From Pseudaminobacter salicylatoxidans (GTDB taxonomy: Bacteria; Pseudomonadota; Alphaproteobacteria; Rhizobiales; Rhizobiaceae): a DNA stretch of 64,000 nt. The position numbers and the translations under genes were made by a program. Positions within the stretch are counted from its first letter, which is position 1; each line of letters begins with the position of its first letter. The DNA is taken from positions 1 to 64,000 of the forward strand of contig NZ_QGGG01000005.1 of assembly GCF_003148475.1 (NCBI RefSeq). The letters are read 5' to 3'. Shown piece by piece: positions 16,665 through 25,612 of this stretch. A model generated the notes under the pieces. The model saw only the letters and a list, made by a program, of their open reading frames with translations. It was not told the DNA's origin and searched no databases.

Positions 16665-18194
16665 ATGACCATTGCAATTACCCCCATTGCAAAAGAGACG
16701 GCCGATCTGCTTGCCAAGCTTGGCGTCGCGGGCAACACGCTTTCCGGCGGGGAGCTTTCGGTTCACAGTCCTGTGACGCGCGAGCAGATCGCGGCTTTGA
16801 GGCAGGTTTCGCCAGCGGCCGCGGCAAGCGCGATCGACAAGGCCGACGCCGCCTTCCGCGCCTGGCGGCTGGTGCCTGGCCCGCGCCGCGGCGAGCTGGT
16901 GCGGCTGCTGGGCGAGGAACTGCGCGCCGCCAAGGCCGAGCTTGGCCGGCTGGTCTCGATCGAGGTCGGCAAGATCCCCTCCGAAGGGCTCGGCGAGGTG
17001 CAGGAGATGATCGACATCTGCGACTTCGCCGTCGGCCTGTCGCGCCAGCTCTACGGCCTCACCATCGCCACCGAGCGTCCCGGCCACCGCATGATGGAAA
17101 CCTGGCACCCGCTCGGCGTCGTCGGCGTCATCTCGGCCTTCAACTTCCCGGTCGCGGTGTGGTCGTGGAATGCCGCGCTGGCGCTGGTCTGCGGCGATGC
17201 GGTGGTGTGGAAGCCGTCGGAGAAGACGCCGCTGACCGCGCTTGCCTGCGCCGCCATTTTTGCCCGCGCGGTCAAGCGCTTCGGTGCCGATGCGCCCGAC
17301 GGCCTGCTCACCGTGCTGATCGGCGACCGCGCCGTCGGCGAGGTGCTGGTCGATCATCCGAAGGTGCCGCTGGTCTCGGCCACCGGCTCGACGCGCATGG
17401 GCCGCGAGGTCGGCCCGCGGCTGGCCAAACGCTTCGCCCGCGCGGTGCTGGAGCTGGGCGGCAACAATGCCGGCATCGTCTGCCCGTCGGCCGATCTCGA
17501 CATGGCGCTGAGAGCGATCGCCTTCGGCGCCATGGGCACCGCCGGCCAGCGCTGCACGACGCTGCGCCGCCTGTTCGTGCATGATAGCGTCTACGACCAG
17601 ATCGTGCCGCGGCTGAAACGGGCCTATGAGAGCGTGTCGGTCGGCAATCCACTGGAGACCGGCGCGCTGGTCGGGCCGCTGATCGACAAGGCTGCCTTCG
17701 ACAACATGCAAAAGGCGCTGGAACAGGCCCGGGCCAATGGCGGCACGGTGACCGGCGGCACCCGCTTCGACAGCGGCCACCAGGATGCCTGGTATGTGCA
17801 CCCGGCGATCGTCGAGATGCCCGCGCAGGTCGCGCCGGTGACGGAAGAGACCTTCGCGCCGATCCTCTATGTCATGAGATATTCCGACTTCGACGCGGTG
17901 CTGGCGCTGCACAATGCGGTGGGGGCCGGCCTGTCGTCGTCGATCTTCACGCGCGACCTGCAAGAAGCCGAACGCTTCCTCGGCGCCGACGGTTCCGACT
18001 GCGGCATCGCCAATGTCAACATCGGCACTTCGGGTGCCGAGATCGGCGGTGCCTTCGGCGGCGAGAAGGAGACCGGCGGCGGCCGCGAGAGCGGCTCCGA
18101 CGCCTGGAAGGCCTATATGCGCCGCGCCACCAACACCATCAACTATTCCAACGCCCTGCCGCTCGCCCAGGGCGTCTCCTTCGATATCGACTGA
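16665..18194 (+). CDS. amaB: L-aminoadipate-semialdehyde / piperideine-6-carboxylate dehydrogenase (ALDH7 family)
   Basis: This 509-residue enzyme oxidises alpha-aminoadipate semialdehyde (in equilibrium with piperideine-6-carboxylate) to aminoadipate in lysine breakdown. Active-site residues: Asn160 (ISAFNFPVAV), Glu263 (ELGGNNAGI) and Cys297 (GTAGQRCTTLRR); the GGNN and GQRCTT forms separate ALDH7 (antiquitin) from other ALDHs. The start at 16665 follows AGGGAAGGAA. It is monocistronic between a 220-base gap and a strong terminator. Its third codon positions look even more GC-rich than the neighbours, which may indicate a different history or high expression. Confidence 0.85.
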   Translation: MTIAITPIAKETADLLAKLGVAGNTLSGGELSVHSPVTREQIAALRQVSPAAAASAIDKADAAFRAWRLVPGPRRGELVRLLGEELRAAKAELGRLVSIEVGKIPSEGLGEVQEMIDICDFAVGLSRQLYGLTIATERPGHRMMETWHPLGVVGVISAFNFPVAVWSWNAALALVCGDAVVWKPSEKTPLTALACAAIFARAVKRFGADAPDGLLTVLIGDRAVGEVLVDHPKVPLVSATGSTRMGREVGPRLAKRFARAVLELGGNNAGIVCPSADLDMALRAIAFGAMGTAGQRCTTLRRLFVHDSVYDQIVPRLKRAYESVSVGNPLETGALVGPLIDKAAFDNMQKALEQARANGGTVTGGTRFDSGHQDAWYVHPAIVEMPAQVAPVTEETFAPILYVMRYSDFDAVLALHNAVGAGLSSSIFTRDLQEAERFLGADGSDCGIANVNIGTSGAEIGGAFGGEKETGGGRESGSDAWKAYMRRATNTINYSNALPLAQGVSFDID

Positions 18195-18246
18195 CCGGAA
18201 AGCCCCCGCGAAGCATAGACTCGCGGCGGTCTGCATCGATCAAAAT

Positions 18247-18281
18247 TTCGGGACCGCTCCAAATCACGGGTCGGTCCCGAA
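18247..18281 (+). terminator. intrinsic terminator after the ALDH7 gene
   Basis: A perfect 10-bp stem TTCGGGACCG/CGGTCCCGAA with a 15-base loop followed by TTTGTTTT. It lies between the ALDH7 gene and the convergent flavoprotein gene, whose stop codon begins a few bases later. Confidence 0.75.
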
Positions 18282-18287
18282 TTTGTT

Positions 18288-19991
18288 TTAAGCTTCCCCG
18301 GCGGCAGTCCTGCCCACGACATAGCCGAATGTCAGTGCCGGCCCCAGCGTGATTCCGGCGCCCGGATAGGCGCCTGCCATGATGGAATTCATATCGTTGC
18401 CGCAGGCATAGAGCCCCGCGATCACATTGCCCTCCCCGTCACGAACCTGACCCCTGCCATTTACCGCAAGGCCCATCGAGGTCCCGATATCGCCCGGATA
18501 AATCTCGATCGCATAATAGGGCGGATTATCGAGCGGCCGCAGGCACGCATTGGGCTTCTGCTCCGCGTCGCCCAGGTAGGTCTGGTAAGCGGTCGAGCCC
18601 TTGCCGAAGGCCGTATCATGTCCCTGCGCGGCATCCGCATTGAAGGCGCGGATCGTGGCTTCAAGCTGATCGGCAACGATACCCGTGACGGATGCCAACT
18701 CAGCGACGCTGCGTCCCCGCTTCAGATAACCAGACTTGAGATATGGCCCGACCCGACCCGGAAACGCCGGGACCGCACCCAGGCCATAGCGACGCAGCGC
18801 GCGGTGATCGCACACCAGCCAGGCGGACTTCCTGTTTTCCGATTCCAGCTTGCCAATGAGGCCCTGGACGAAATCGTGATAGGAGCGCGCCTCATTGGTG
18901 AAGCGCTTTCCGTCATGTCCCACGGCAATCACGCCGGGCTTGGCCCGATCGAGGAACAGATGCGGGAAAGGACGCTTGCTCCCATCCGCATTGGGCAATA
19001 GCGAAACCGGCGTCCAGAAACCGCCATTGTTGTTGCTGGTCACGAATTCCGCGCCGATGGCTTCGGCCGCTTCAATCGAGCCGCCGGTTCCGGCCGTCGG
19101 GGACATGGAATAGTGCGGAAGCCCTTTCGCGACATGATGGAAGCTGCGCGCACGGCGCTTCGTATCGTGCGGAAAACCGCCGGAAGCCAGCACAACCCCC
19201 TTTGCAGCCGCGATATCCCTGAAGCCGCCCGGCCCCTTCACCCGCGCTCCGGTGATGCGGCCTTCAGCATCCTGCTCCAGCCCCACCAGTTCGGTGTCCA
19301 GAAGCAGAGGGATCTTCAGCGAAAACACCGTCTCGGCAAGCCGGCCGGCAATGGCTGCGCCCAGAACCAGACGCGTCGTGCGACCGTGGACCAGCCGGTC
19401 CTTGGCATAGCGCATCACCACGCGGGTGGCGTAGACGGCCGAATTGAAAGACCGCGACATCCTGAGAAAATGGCCGATGTCGAAGCGGTTGAGCATCATG
19501 CCGCCAAGCAGCGTGAAATCGGCGATCGGCGGCCGCAGGCGGGCCAGATTGGCACCCAGCCTGGACCCGTCGTAATCTTCCGCATCGATGACACGGCCGC
19601 CCATTGCCGCGCCCGGCTGATCGGAATGATAGTCCGGCGAATAGGGACGGTGGGTGAACTTCAGCGCGGTGTTGTCATGGAAGAAGCCGATGGCTTCGGG
19701 GCCGTTTTCCAGAAATGCATCGACGACCTCGGCATTGAACCGGTTTCCGGTCTCGCCTTCGATGTAGCGCCGGGCTTCCGCGCGGTCGTCCTTCATGCCG
19801 CCCGCCCGCATGATGGGATTGTCGGGGATCCAGATAGCTCCGCCCGAAACCGCGGTGGAGCCGCCGAAATAGGATGACTTCTCGATGATGACAGGCTTCA
19901 GGCCAGAATGCGCGGCGGTGATTGCGGCCGCCATGCCGGCGGCACCGGAACCGACCACGAGAAGATCGCATTGATCGGGAACCATCGTCAT
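18288..19991 (-). CDS. FAD-binding dehydrogenase, KstD/fumarate reductase flavoprotein family
   Basis: This 567-residue flavoprotein is related to 3-ketosteroid delta-1-dehydrogenases and fumarate-reductase flavoprotein subunits, which introduce or remove C=C bonds next to a carbonyl or carboxyl. The N-terminal Rossmann motif is VVGSGAAGMAAAITAAHSGL, followed by FGGSTAVSGGAIWIP; the C-terminal FAD part has YACGNDMNSIMAGAYPGAGITLGPALTFGYVVG. The start at 19991 is one base after the stop of the upstream SDR; a frame extension to 20147 runs into that gene. No signal peptide or heme motif is present. As last gene of the TRAP/SDR operon it probably desaturates an alicyclic or acyl intermediate. 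Confidence 0.82.
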   Translation of the reverse strand: MTMVPDQCDLLVVGSGAAGMAAAITAAHSGLKPVIIEKSSYFGGSTAVSGGAIWIPDNPIMRAGGMKDDRAEARRYIEGETGNRFNAEVVDAFLENGPEAIGFFHDNTALKFTHRPYSPDYHSDQPGAAMGGRVIDAEDYDGSRLGANLARLRPPIADFTLLGGMMLNRFDIGHFLRMSRSFNSAVYATRVVMRYAKDRLVHGRTTRLVLGAAIAGRLAETVFSLKIPLLLDTELVGLEQDAEGRITGARVKGPGGFRDIAAAKGVVLASGGFPHDTKRRARSFHHVAKGLPHYSMSPTAGTGGSIEAAEAIGAEFVTSNNNGGFWTPVSLLPNADGSKRPFPHLFLDRAKPGVIAVGHDGKRFTNEARSYHDFVQGLIGKLESENRKSAWLVCDHRALRRYGLGAVPAFPGRVGPYLKSGYLKRGRSVAELASVTGIVADQLEATIRAFNADAAQGHDTAFGKGSTAYQTYLGDAEQKPNACLRPLDNPPYYAIEIYPGDIGTSMGLAVNGRGQVRDGEGNVIAGLYACGNDMNSIMAGAYPGAGITLGPALTFGYVVGRTAAGEA

Positions 19992-19992
19992 A

Positions 19993-20769
19993 TCATGCCT
20001 CCGGGCGCGGGTAGCGGCCCATCGCCCAACCGCCATCGACGGCCAGCACCTGACCGGAAATGAAGCTCGCCTCGTCGCTGGCGAGGAAACGGATCGCCCG
20101 CGCAATGTCTTCGGGCTTGCCCACGCGACGAAGCGGGCACTGGTCAATCATAATCGCCCGGCGCCATGTTTCTGTGCGAATGCGCTCGGCGGTCAGAGGT
20201 GTTTCGATAAGACCGGGCGCCACGGCGTTGACACGGATTCCCTCAGGCCCATAGTCGGTCGCCATCTGTCGCGTCAGGCCCGCCACGGCTGCCTTGCTGG
20301 CCGAATAACCCGAGCTGTTTTGCGCGCCGATCTCGGCGAAGATCGAAGCCGTGTTGACGATCGCGCCACCGCCGGTCTGACGCATGCGGCCGACCGCCCA
20401 CCTGGACAGGCGAAACAGACCGAGCACATTGACATCGAAATAGGCGCTGAACTCCTCATCCGACGTGTCGAGCGCGGATTTCCCCCGAGCGATGCCGGCA
20501 TTGTTGATCAGCACGTTGAGCGTGAGGCCGCGTGCGTCGAAGAGCTGATCGAGTGCATCAATGAGGCGCGCATCGGTGACGTCACCGGCCAGGGGCACCA
20601 CGGCCTCGTAGCGCCCGGCCAATGCCGTCACGCCCTCGGACGACACATCCACTGCCACCACCGTTGCACCTACGGCGAGCAATGCCTCGGCCGTGGCAAG
20701 ACCGATCCCCTGACCCGCGCCGGTCACCACAACCGTGAGTCCTTCGAAATTGGCCGGTGTCAGATTCAT
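19993..20769 (-). CDS. short-chain dehydrogenase/reductase (SDR) family oxidoreductase
   Basis: This 258-residue classical SDR has the cofactor motif TGAGQGIG near residue 18, NNAG (about 89), the catalytic Ser in NTASIF, YSASK as the Tyr/Lys pair, and the C-terminal GQVLAVDGGWAMGRYP. It would oxidise or reduce a hydroxyl/keto group with NAD(P)(H). It is the third SDR in the operon and lies 11 bases from the neighbouring SDR gene, so it is co-translated with it. Substrate unknown. Confidence 0.87.
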   Translation of the reverse strand: MNLTPANFEGLTVVVTGAGQGIGLATAEALLAVGATVVAVDVSSEGVTALAGRYEAVVPLAGDVTDARLIDALDQLFDARGLTLNVLINNAGIARGKSALDTSDEEFSAYFDVNVLGLFRLSRWAVGRMRQTGGGAIVNTASIFAEIGAQNSSGYSASKAAVAGLTRQMATDYGPEGIRVNAVAPGLIETPLTAERIRTETWRRAIMIDQCPLRRVGKPEDIARAIRFLASDEASFISGQVLAVDGGWAMGRYPRPEA

Positions 20770-20780
20770 TTCATTCTCCT

Positions 20781-21521
20781 TCAGAACGCAGCCGTGCCGC
20801 CAACGGAGCGACCGCCATCGACCAACAAAACCTGCCCGGTGATGAAGCCAGCCAGCGGGCTGGCGAAGAAAGCGGCCGCGTGGGCAATGTCCTCCGGCTT
20901 TCCAAGGAGACCCGTCGGCTGCTGCGCGCGCAATGCATCAAGGCCGGCGTCCGAACGGGCACGCAGCATTTCCGTTTCGATCACGCCCGGCGCGATCGCA
21001 TTGACGGCGATCCGGCGCGGCGCAAGTTCCAGCGCCAGCGCTCGGGTGAAGCCGGCAACAGCGGCCTTGGACGACACGTAATGCGCATAATGCCGCGCGC
21101 CGAGCGCCGCACGCGAGGCCAGATTCACGATGCGCGCACCATCCGCCATCTTGCGGGCCGCCTGCTGGCACAGCGTGAACATGGCGACCAGGTTCACCTC
21201 GTACATGCGTCGGAAATCGTCGGCCTTCAGTTCATCGAACGCGATCACGTTGAAGATACCCGCGTTGTTGACCAGAACCTCCAGGTTTTCGGCCTTGTCG
21301 ATTATCGCCTGGGTGGCGGCTTCATCGGTGATGTCGAGCACCTCGACACGCGCCGCCAAACCCCTTTGCGTGATCTGCCTTGCAGTCTCTTGTGCTTGCG
21401 CCTCGTCGCGGTCGGCCACGATCACCAGATACCCTTCGGACGCCAGACGGTGCGCAATAGCCCGCCCGATCCCCGAGCCCGCGCCGGTGACGATTGCAGA
21501 GGGAGATTGAAGCTCGGACAT
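20781..21521 (-). CDS. SDR family oxidoreductase
   Basis: This 246-residue SDR has TGAGSGIG at about 13-20, NNAGIF, NLASRAALG with the catalytic Ser, YVSSK as the active-site Tyr/Lys and the GQVLLVDGGRSVGG C-terminus. The start at 21521 is supported by GAGGAAA eight bases upstream; the extension to 21605 has no such site. It is encoded between the TRAP binding-protein gene and a further SDR gene. It shares the fold but not close sequence with the other two SDRs of the operon, so a sequential pathway is more likely than recent duplication. Confidence 0.87.
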   Translation of the reverse strand: MSELQSPSAIVTGAGSGIGRAIAHRLASEGYLVIVADRDEAQAQETARQITQRGLAARVEVLDITDEAATQAIIDKAENLEVLVNNAGIFNVIAFDELKADDFRRMYEVNLVAMFTLCQQAARKMADGARIVNLASRAALGARHYAHYVSSKAAVAGFTRALALELAPRRIAVNAIAPGVIETEMLRARSDAGLDALRAQQPTGLLGKPEDIAHAAAFFASPLAGFITGQVLLVDGGRSVGGTAAF

Positions 21522-21646
21522 GCGTAGATTTCCTCGGGCGACTGGCATGGCCGGTCGCTCACTGCTATTTCGGTTTTGCTGGAAAGAAGCCGGCTTTGCC
21601 GGCATGGGGAACGGGCGCAGGAGCCACAGCCCCCGCGCCCGGCATC

Positions 21647-22768
21647 TCAGTTCAGGCCGAACGTGTTTTCATCAAGCTTTGAATAGAGATTTTCCTTGAC
21701 GATCCTGGCCACCGCATCGGGATCAGTGCGATCGACATCGGCCATCAGTCCCGACCACTTCTTCTGCAGTTCAAGGAAGTTGGCAATGACATCGCTCGGG
21801 TCCTCGATCTTGCGCTCGGCCATCGAACGCTTGGGCAGTTCGGCGATCATGCTCGTCTTGAACTTGTCCAGCGCCGCGACCATGTCGGGATTGGCCTCGG
21901 TGATCTTCAGGCCGCGCTCTTCCGACCCCTTGAGCGCGTTTGCCACGCCAACATGGTAGGCCACCTGCGAACGGGCGAGGCCGATCGCGGTCTCATCAAG
22001 CAGGATGCGGCGGTTTTCAGGGGACAGGCCGGACCAGAAATCCTTGTTGTAGACATAGGTCGCGCCGACGACCACGCCCATCGGCAGCAGATTTACGGTC
22101 TTGGCCACTTCCCAGAACTTGTTGCCCTTGTCGAGGTTGGTCGGGTCGGTCATCGTGCAGTCGAGCGAGCCGCGCTCAAGGCCTGAATAGACGTCGGCGA
22201 TCGGCACCGAAACCGGAACGGCCTTCAGCGACTGCACCCAGGCTGTCTGGGCGGTCCCGGCCGTGCGGATTTTCAAACCTTCCGCCGAAGCGGGATCGGT
22301 GATCTCTTTCATGCAGACGAAGTTGTAGACCGGGGTCGCATATCCGCCGACGAAGACGCCGCCGTTCTTGTTCCACTCGGCCCGGACCTTTTCATTCGTC
22401 AGTCCAAGTTCGGTCCAGGCAAAGGCTGCCGCGAAGTCATCATCGGAAACGAAGACCAGATCGTTGACGACGTTGTTGAGCGGCAGTTCTGATGGGTTGT
22501 AAGGCGGATAAACGATGCCGAGTTGCGCCACGCCATCACCGATGCCCTGCATGGTGGTGGGTGCCGGAACCAGCGAACCGCTCGAATAGATTTCGAAATC
22601 CACGCTGCCTTTCGACGCTTCCTTCACGTCGGCAGCGAACTTCTGATAGGGAAATTCGTTGAGGATATGGGCCGGCGTCATCCAGTTCGTTGCCTGGAAC
22701 GTTTCGGCCTGAGCCATTCCGCTGGTCAGTGCCACCGATGCCACGGCAGTCATAAGCAATCTTTTCAT
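21647..22768 (-). CDS. TRAP transporter periplasmic substrate-binding protein (DctP family)
   Basis: This 373-residue receptor binds the carboxylate substrate of the TRAP system. A Sec signal peptide (KRLLMTAVASVALTSGMAQAET) precedes the DctP core. The TRAP hallmarks are present: KIRTAGTAQTAWVQSLKAVPVSVPIADVYSGLERGSLD (given as a region, about 172-208), where the conserved Arg binds the ligand carboxylate. The subfamily resembles those that carry larger organic acids rather than C4-dicarboxylates. It is encoded 49 bases after the large permease gene. Confidence 0.9.
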   Translation of the reverse strand: MKRLLMTAVASVALTSGMAQAETFQATNWMTPAHILNEFPYQKFAADVKEASKGSVDFEIYSSGSLVPAPTTMQGIGDGVAQLGIVYPPYNPSELPLNNVVNDLVFVSDDDFAAAFAWTELGLTNEKVRAEWNKNGGVFVGGYATPVYNFVCMKEITDPASAEGLKIRTAGTAQTAWVQSLKAVPVSVPIADVYSGLERGSLDCTMTDPTNLDKGNKFWEVAKTVNLLPMGVVVGATYVYNKDFWSGLSPENRRILLDETAIGLARSQVAYHVGVANALKGSEERGLKITEANPDMVAALDKFKTSMIAELPKRSMAERKIEDPSDVIANFLELQKKWSGLMADVDRTDPDAVARIVKENLYSKLDENTFGLN

Positions 22769-22817
22769 TGTCTCTCTCCCGTCGAATGAGGTTTCAATTG
22801 GTGAAGCTTCCTAGCGC

Positions 22818-24125
22818 TCAGCGCATTTCCATGAGGCTGGGCAGCCAGAGCGAGATGAATGGGAACGCGATCAGGAGGCCGAGCGTGACCAGATCGGCCA
22901 GCACGAACCACGATACGCCCTTGAAGATCGTCCCGAGCGAGACCCGCGATCCCATGGAAGATTTGATGACAAACACATTCATTCCCACCGGCGGCGATAC
23001 CAGACCGAGCTCCAGAAGCTTGATGGTCAGGACGCCGAACCAGATCATGTTGACGTCATGGGACAGCAGCAGCGGACCGAGCACCGGCAGCGTCAGGAGC
23101 ATGATCGAGATGCTTTCCAGGAATGCCCCCAGCGCAAGGAACAGAAGGCACACGAGCAGTATGACCGTCAGCGTGCTGTAGCCATCGAAGAAGCCCATGA
23201 CCCAGGTGGGAATGGTAGCCAGCGCCACGAAACGGGCGAACAGCGCAGCGCCCAGTACGATGATGAAGATCGTAGAACTGCCGGCAGCCGTGTCGACCAG
23301 AGCCTTGCGGACAATCGGGAACGACAGGCGACCGCGCACCAGCGCAATCATGAAGGCGAGAAACGCGCCGGCGGCTCCGGCCTCGGTTGCTGTGAAAACG
23401 CCGGTGAAGATACCGCCCATGACGCCGGCGATGAGCACGGGCAAAGGCCACGCATCGGCGATGAGTGCGCGTTTTTCCTCCCGCGTCACGTCCACCTTCG
23501 TGGCCGGAGCAAGGTTCGGGTTGAAATAACAGCGCACCGTGATCAACAGGATGAACATGATGGCCGTCAGGATGCCCGGCACGATGCCAGCGACGAACAG
23601 GGTGCTGATGGACGTATCCATGAGCAGGCCGAAGACGATCATCAGCACGCTGGGCGGAATGAGGGCGCCGAGCGTTCCAGCCGCGGCAACGGAGCCGGTC
23701 GCCAGACCCGGATTGTATTTCGCGTCCAGCATCTCGGGCACCGCAATGCGCGAGAAGGCGGCGGCAGTCGCAACCGAAGAGCCGGAAGCAGAAGCGAACA
23801 GCGCACTTGCAACAACCGTGGAGGACGCAAGCCCGCCGGGAATACGCGCGAGCAGGATGCGGGCCGCGCCGAACAGGCCGCGGGTCAGACCCGCTTCGAC
23901 CGCGATGAAGCCCATCAGTAGGAACATCGGGATCGCGGAAAGATTCCAGTCGCCGATCAGATGGAAAGGAACCGCCTTCGCGATACCAACGGCAGGCCTC
24001 CACCCCATCATGCCCCAAATGCCGACGAATGCCACGCCGCCCATTGCAGCCCCGATCGGCACCCTGATGCCGATCAGCGCAAGCACTGCGAACAGGCCCA
24101 TGAAGCCAATTTCAATACGTTCCAT
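22818..24125 (-). CDS. TRAP transporter large permease (DctM family)
   Basis: This 435-residue integral membrane protein has about 11-12 hydrophobic segments and catalyses sodium-driven uptake with the small permease. Family features include GVAFVGIWGMMGW, PMFLLMGFIAVEAG, ASGSSVATAAAFSRIAVPEM, the pair LGALIPPSVLMIVFG, and TATEAGAAGAFLA. The C-terminus ends just past a VTLGLLIAFPFISLWLPSLM helix. It starts 9 bases after the small permease gene. Confidence 0.92.
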   Translation of the reverse strand: MERIEIGFMGLFAVLALIGIRVPIGAAMGGVAFVGIWGMMGWRPAVGIAKAVPFHLIGDWNLSAIPMFLLMGFIAVEAGLTRGLFGAARILLARIPGGLASSTVVASALFASASGSSVATAAAFSRIAVPEMLDAKYNPGLATGSVAAAGTLGALIPPSVLMIVFGLLMDTSISTLFVAGIVPGILTAIMFILLITVRCYFNPNLAPATKVDVTREEKRALIADAWPLPVLIAGVMGGIFTGVFTATEAGAAGAFLAFMIALVRGRLSFPIVRKALVDTAAGSSTIFIIVLGAALFARFVALATIPTWVMGFFDGYSTLTVILLVCLLFLALGAFLESISIMLLTLPVLGPLLLSHDVNMIWFGVLTIKLLELGLVSPPVGMNVFVIKSSMGSRVSLGTIFKGVSWFVLADLVTLGLLIAFPFISLWLPSLMEMR

Positions 24126-24134
24126 GATCCGACC

Positions 24135-24644
24135 TCAGATCTGCTCGGCAGCGGCGGAAGAGTCGACGATCCTGACACGGTCGCCGGAGAAGATTTTCAG
24201 CAGGAGAACCAGGACGGCGAGCGCCAGACCGATGGGCAGCATGAACTTTGCCGGCCACACGACGACGCGCCAGATGCCGTCAACGGTTTCGGAAATCTGC
24301 CAGGCGCGAACCGCGATGTCCCACGAAAACCACCCGAGACCGAGATAGAAGGCCAGCGTCACCAGGTGCGCGAACACCCGCATCACATGCTGCACCTTTT
24401 TGGATGCCATTTCGAAAAACAGATCGACGGCAATCGCCGAATTGGTCGCTTCGACCCATGCCAGCGTCAGGAAAACGCCGGCAATCATGTAGTAGTTGGC
24501 CACGACCTCGGCCGTGCTCGGCACCGGCGCATGAAAAAGATACTTGCCGATGACGTCCGCCATGACGTGAAACATCATCAAGAGCATCGCAAAACCGGCG
24601 AGCCATGCCAAAGCCTGCGTCAGATAGCTGATGAGCCTGACCAT
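24135..24644 (-). CDS. TRAP transporter small permease (DctQ family)
   Basis: This 169-residue protein has four hydrophobic segments, the standard DctQ layout, with the conserved MMFHVMADVIGKYLF region after the first helix and the ATNSAIAVDLFFEMASKK region between helices 2 and 3. It forms the membrane complex with the large permease. It starts 57 bases after the upstream SDR gene on the same strand. Confidence 0.88.
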   Translation of the reverse strand: MVRLISYLTQALAWLAGFAMLLMMFHVMADVIGKYLFHAPVPSTAEVVANYYMIAGVFLTLAWVEATNSAIAVDLFFEMASKKVQHVMRVFAHLVTLAFYLGLGWFSWDIAVRAWQISETVDGIWRVVVWPAKFMLPIGLALAVLVLLLKIFSGDRVRIVDSSAAAEQI

Positions 24645-24701
24645 TGATCCTCCCTTCCAGGCCTGCGCCGGTTCGAAAACCGCCTCAAGCCGCTCGATGC
24701 A

Positions 24702-25460
24702 TCACTGCATCCGATAACCGCCATTCACGTCGATGACAGCGCCGGTGATGTAGGCCGCATCCGGCCCCATCAGGAACGACACGGCTCCCGCCACATCCTC
24801 CGACGTACCGATCCGCTGAAGCGGAATGTTGCCGGTGACGGCGCAGTCATCTTCAGGCGAGAGCGACTGCCGCAACATCGGCGCGTCGATCAGGCCGGGT
24901 GCCACCGCATTGACCGTCACGCCGCGATGGGCCGCCTCGCGCGCACCGGCCTTGACGAGGCCCATAACCGCGCTTTTCGAGGCGATGTAAGCCGAACTGG
25001 AGCGATAGCCGCCCAGCTGGGCCGCCACCGATGCAAAACCGATGAACCTGCCATTAGCGATGTCGCGCCTGTTGGCGCCACGCAGATATTCACGCAGCAG
25101 CAGGAACGTACCCGTGCTGTTGACACGCTGAGTGAGATCCCAGTCCTTCAATTCCATGTCCGTGATGAGCGGGCGATTGCCATCGGGTGCAAACAACAAA
25201 ATGCCGGCAGCCGCAACCACGGCGTCGATCGGTGCACCGAGATTTTCAGCTTCGGCAAAGCCGGCTATCACCTGGGCTTCATTCGATACATCGAGAGCAA
25301 TAGCGCGATGCCCCTCGCCCGCCACATCGGCCAGCGATGCCTCGGCCGCCTCCAGTTTCAGGTCGGCTGCGAGAACACGGAATCCGTCGCTCGCCAGACG
25401 CTTCACCACTGCCCTACCAATGCCGCCGGCCGCACCCGTGACAAGACACACACCATTCAT
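24702..25460 (-). CDS. SDR family oxidoreductase, first gene of the TRAP operon
   Basis: This 252-residue SDR has TGAAGGIG at about 8-15, VAAAGILLF in place of the common NNAG, GFASVAA with the Ser, YIASK as the Tyr/Lys pair and the VIDVNGGYRMQ C-terminus. The start at 25460 is chosen because GGAGGAA lies nine bases upstream; an ATG at 25484 would place that site inside the gene. The candidate operator at 25479-25500 lies immediately upstream, so this is the promoter-proximal gene of a seven-gene minus-strand operon (SDR, DctQ, DctM, DctP, SDR, SDR, flavoprotein). Confidence 0.87.
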   Translation of the reverse strand: MNGVCLVTGAAGGIGRAVVKRLASDGFRVLAADLKLEAAEASLADVAGEGHRAIALDVSNEAQVIAGFAEAENLGAPIDAVVAAAGILLFAPDGNRPLITDMELKDWDLTQRVNSTGTFLLLREYLRGANRRDIANGRFIGFASVAAQLGGYRSSSAYIASKSAVMGLVKAGAREAAHRGVTVNAVAPGLIDAPMLRQSLSPEDDCAVTGNIPLQRIGTSEDVAGAVSFLMGPDAAYITGAVIDVNGGYRMQ

Positions 25461-25478
25461 GAAACGCAATTCCTCCAC

Positions 25479-25500
25479 GTTCATTGCATAAACAATGAAC
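25479..25500. promoter_or_regulatory. candidate GntR operator (perfect 8-bp inverted repeat)
   Basis: Arms GTTCATTG and CAATGAAC are separated by six bases (CATAAA). The core ATTG-N6-CAAT has the spacing often seen for FCD-type GntR repressors. It is placed between the divergent GntR gene and the SDR-TRAP operon, 18 bases before the SDR start. The surrounding 25500-25560 is AT-rich and probably holds both promoters. Confidence 0.6.
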
Positions 25501-25612
25501 ACATTATGGCGCTTTCGTAAACATATTTTTTTGTATATAGATGTTATTGGATAAATTATGTGCAAGAGCGACCAGTCAGCTCAACATCCGGGGAACAGGG
25601 CGCGCAACATCC

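Noticed and set aside
16602-18236. 544-codon minus-strand frame opposite the ALDH7 gene
   Set aside because: It is an antisense shadow caused by high GC at third positions. The plus strand has a complete ALDH7 with all catalytic residues.
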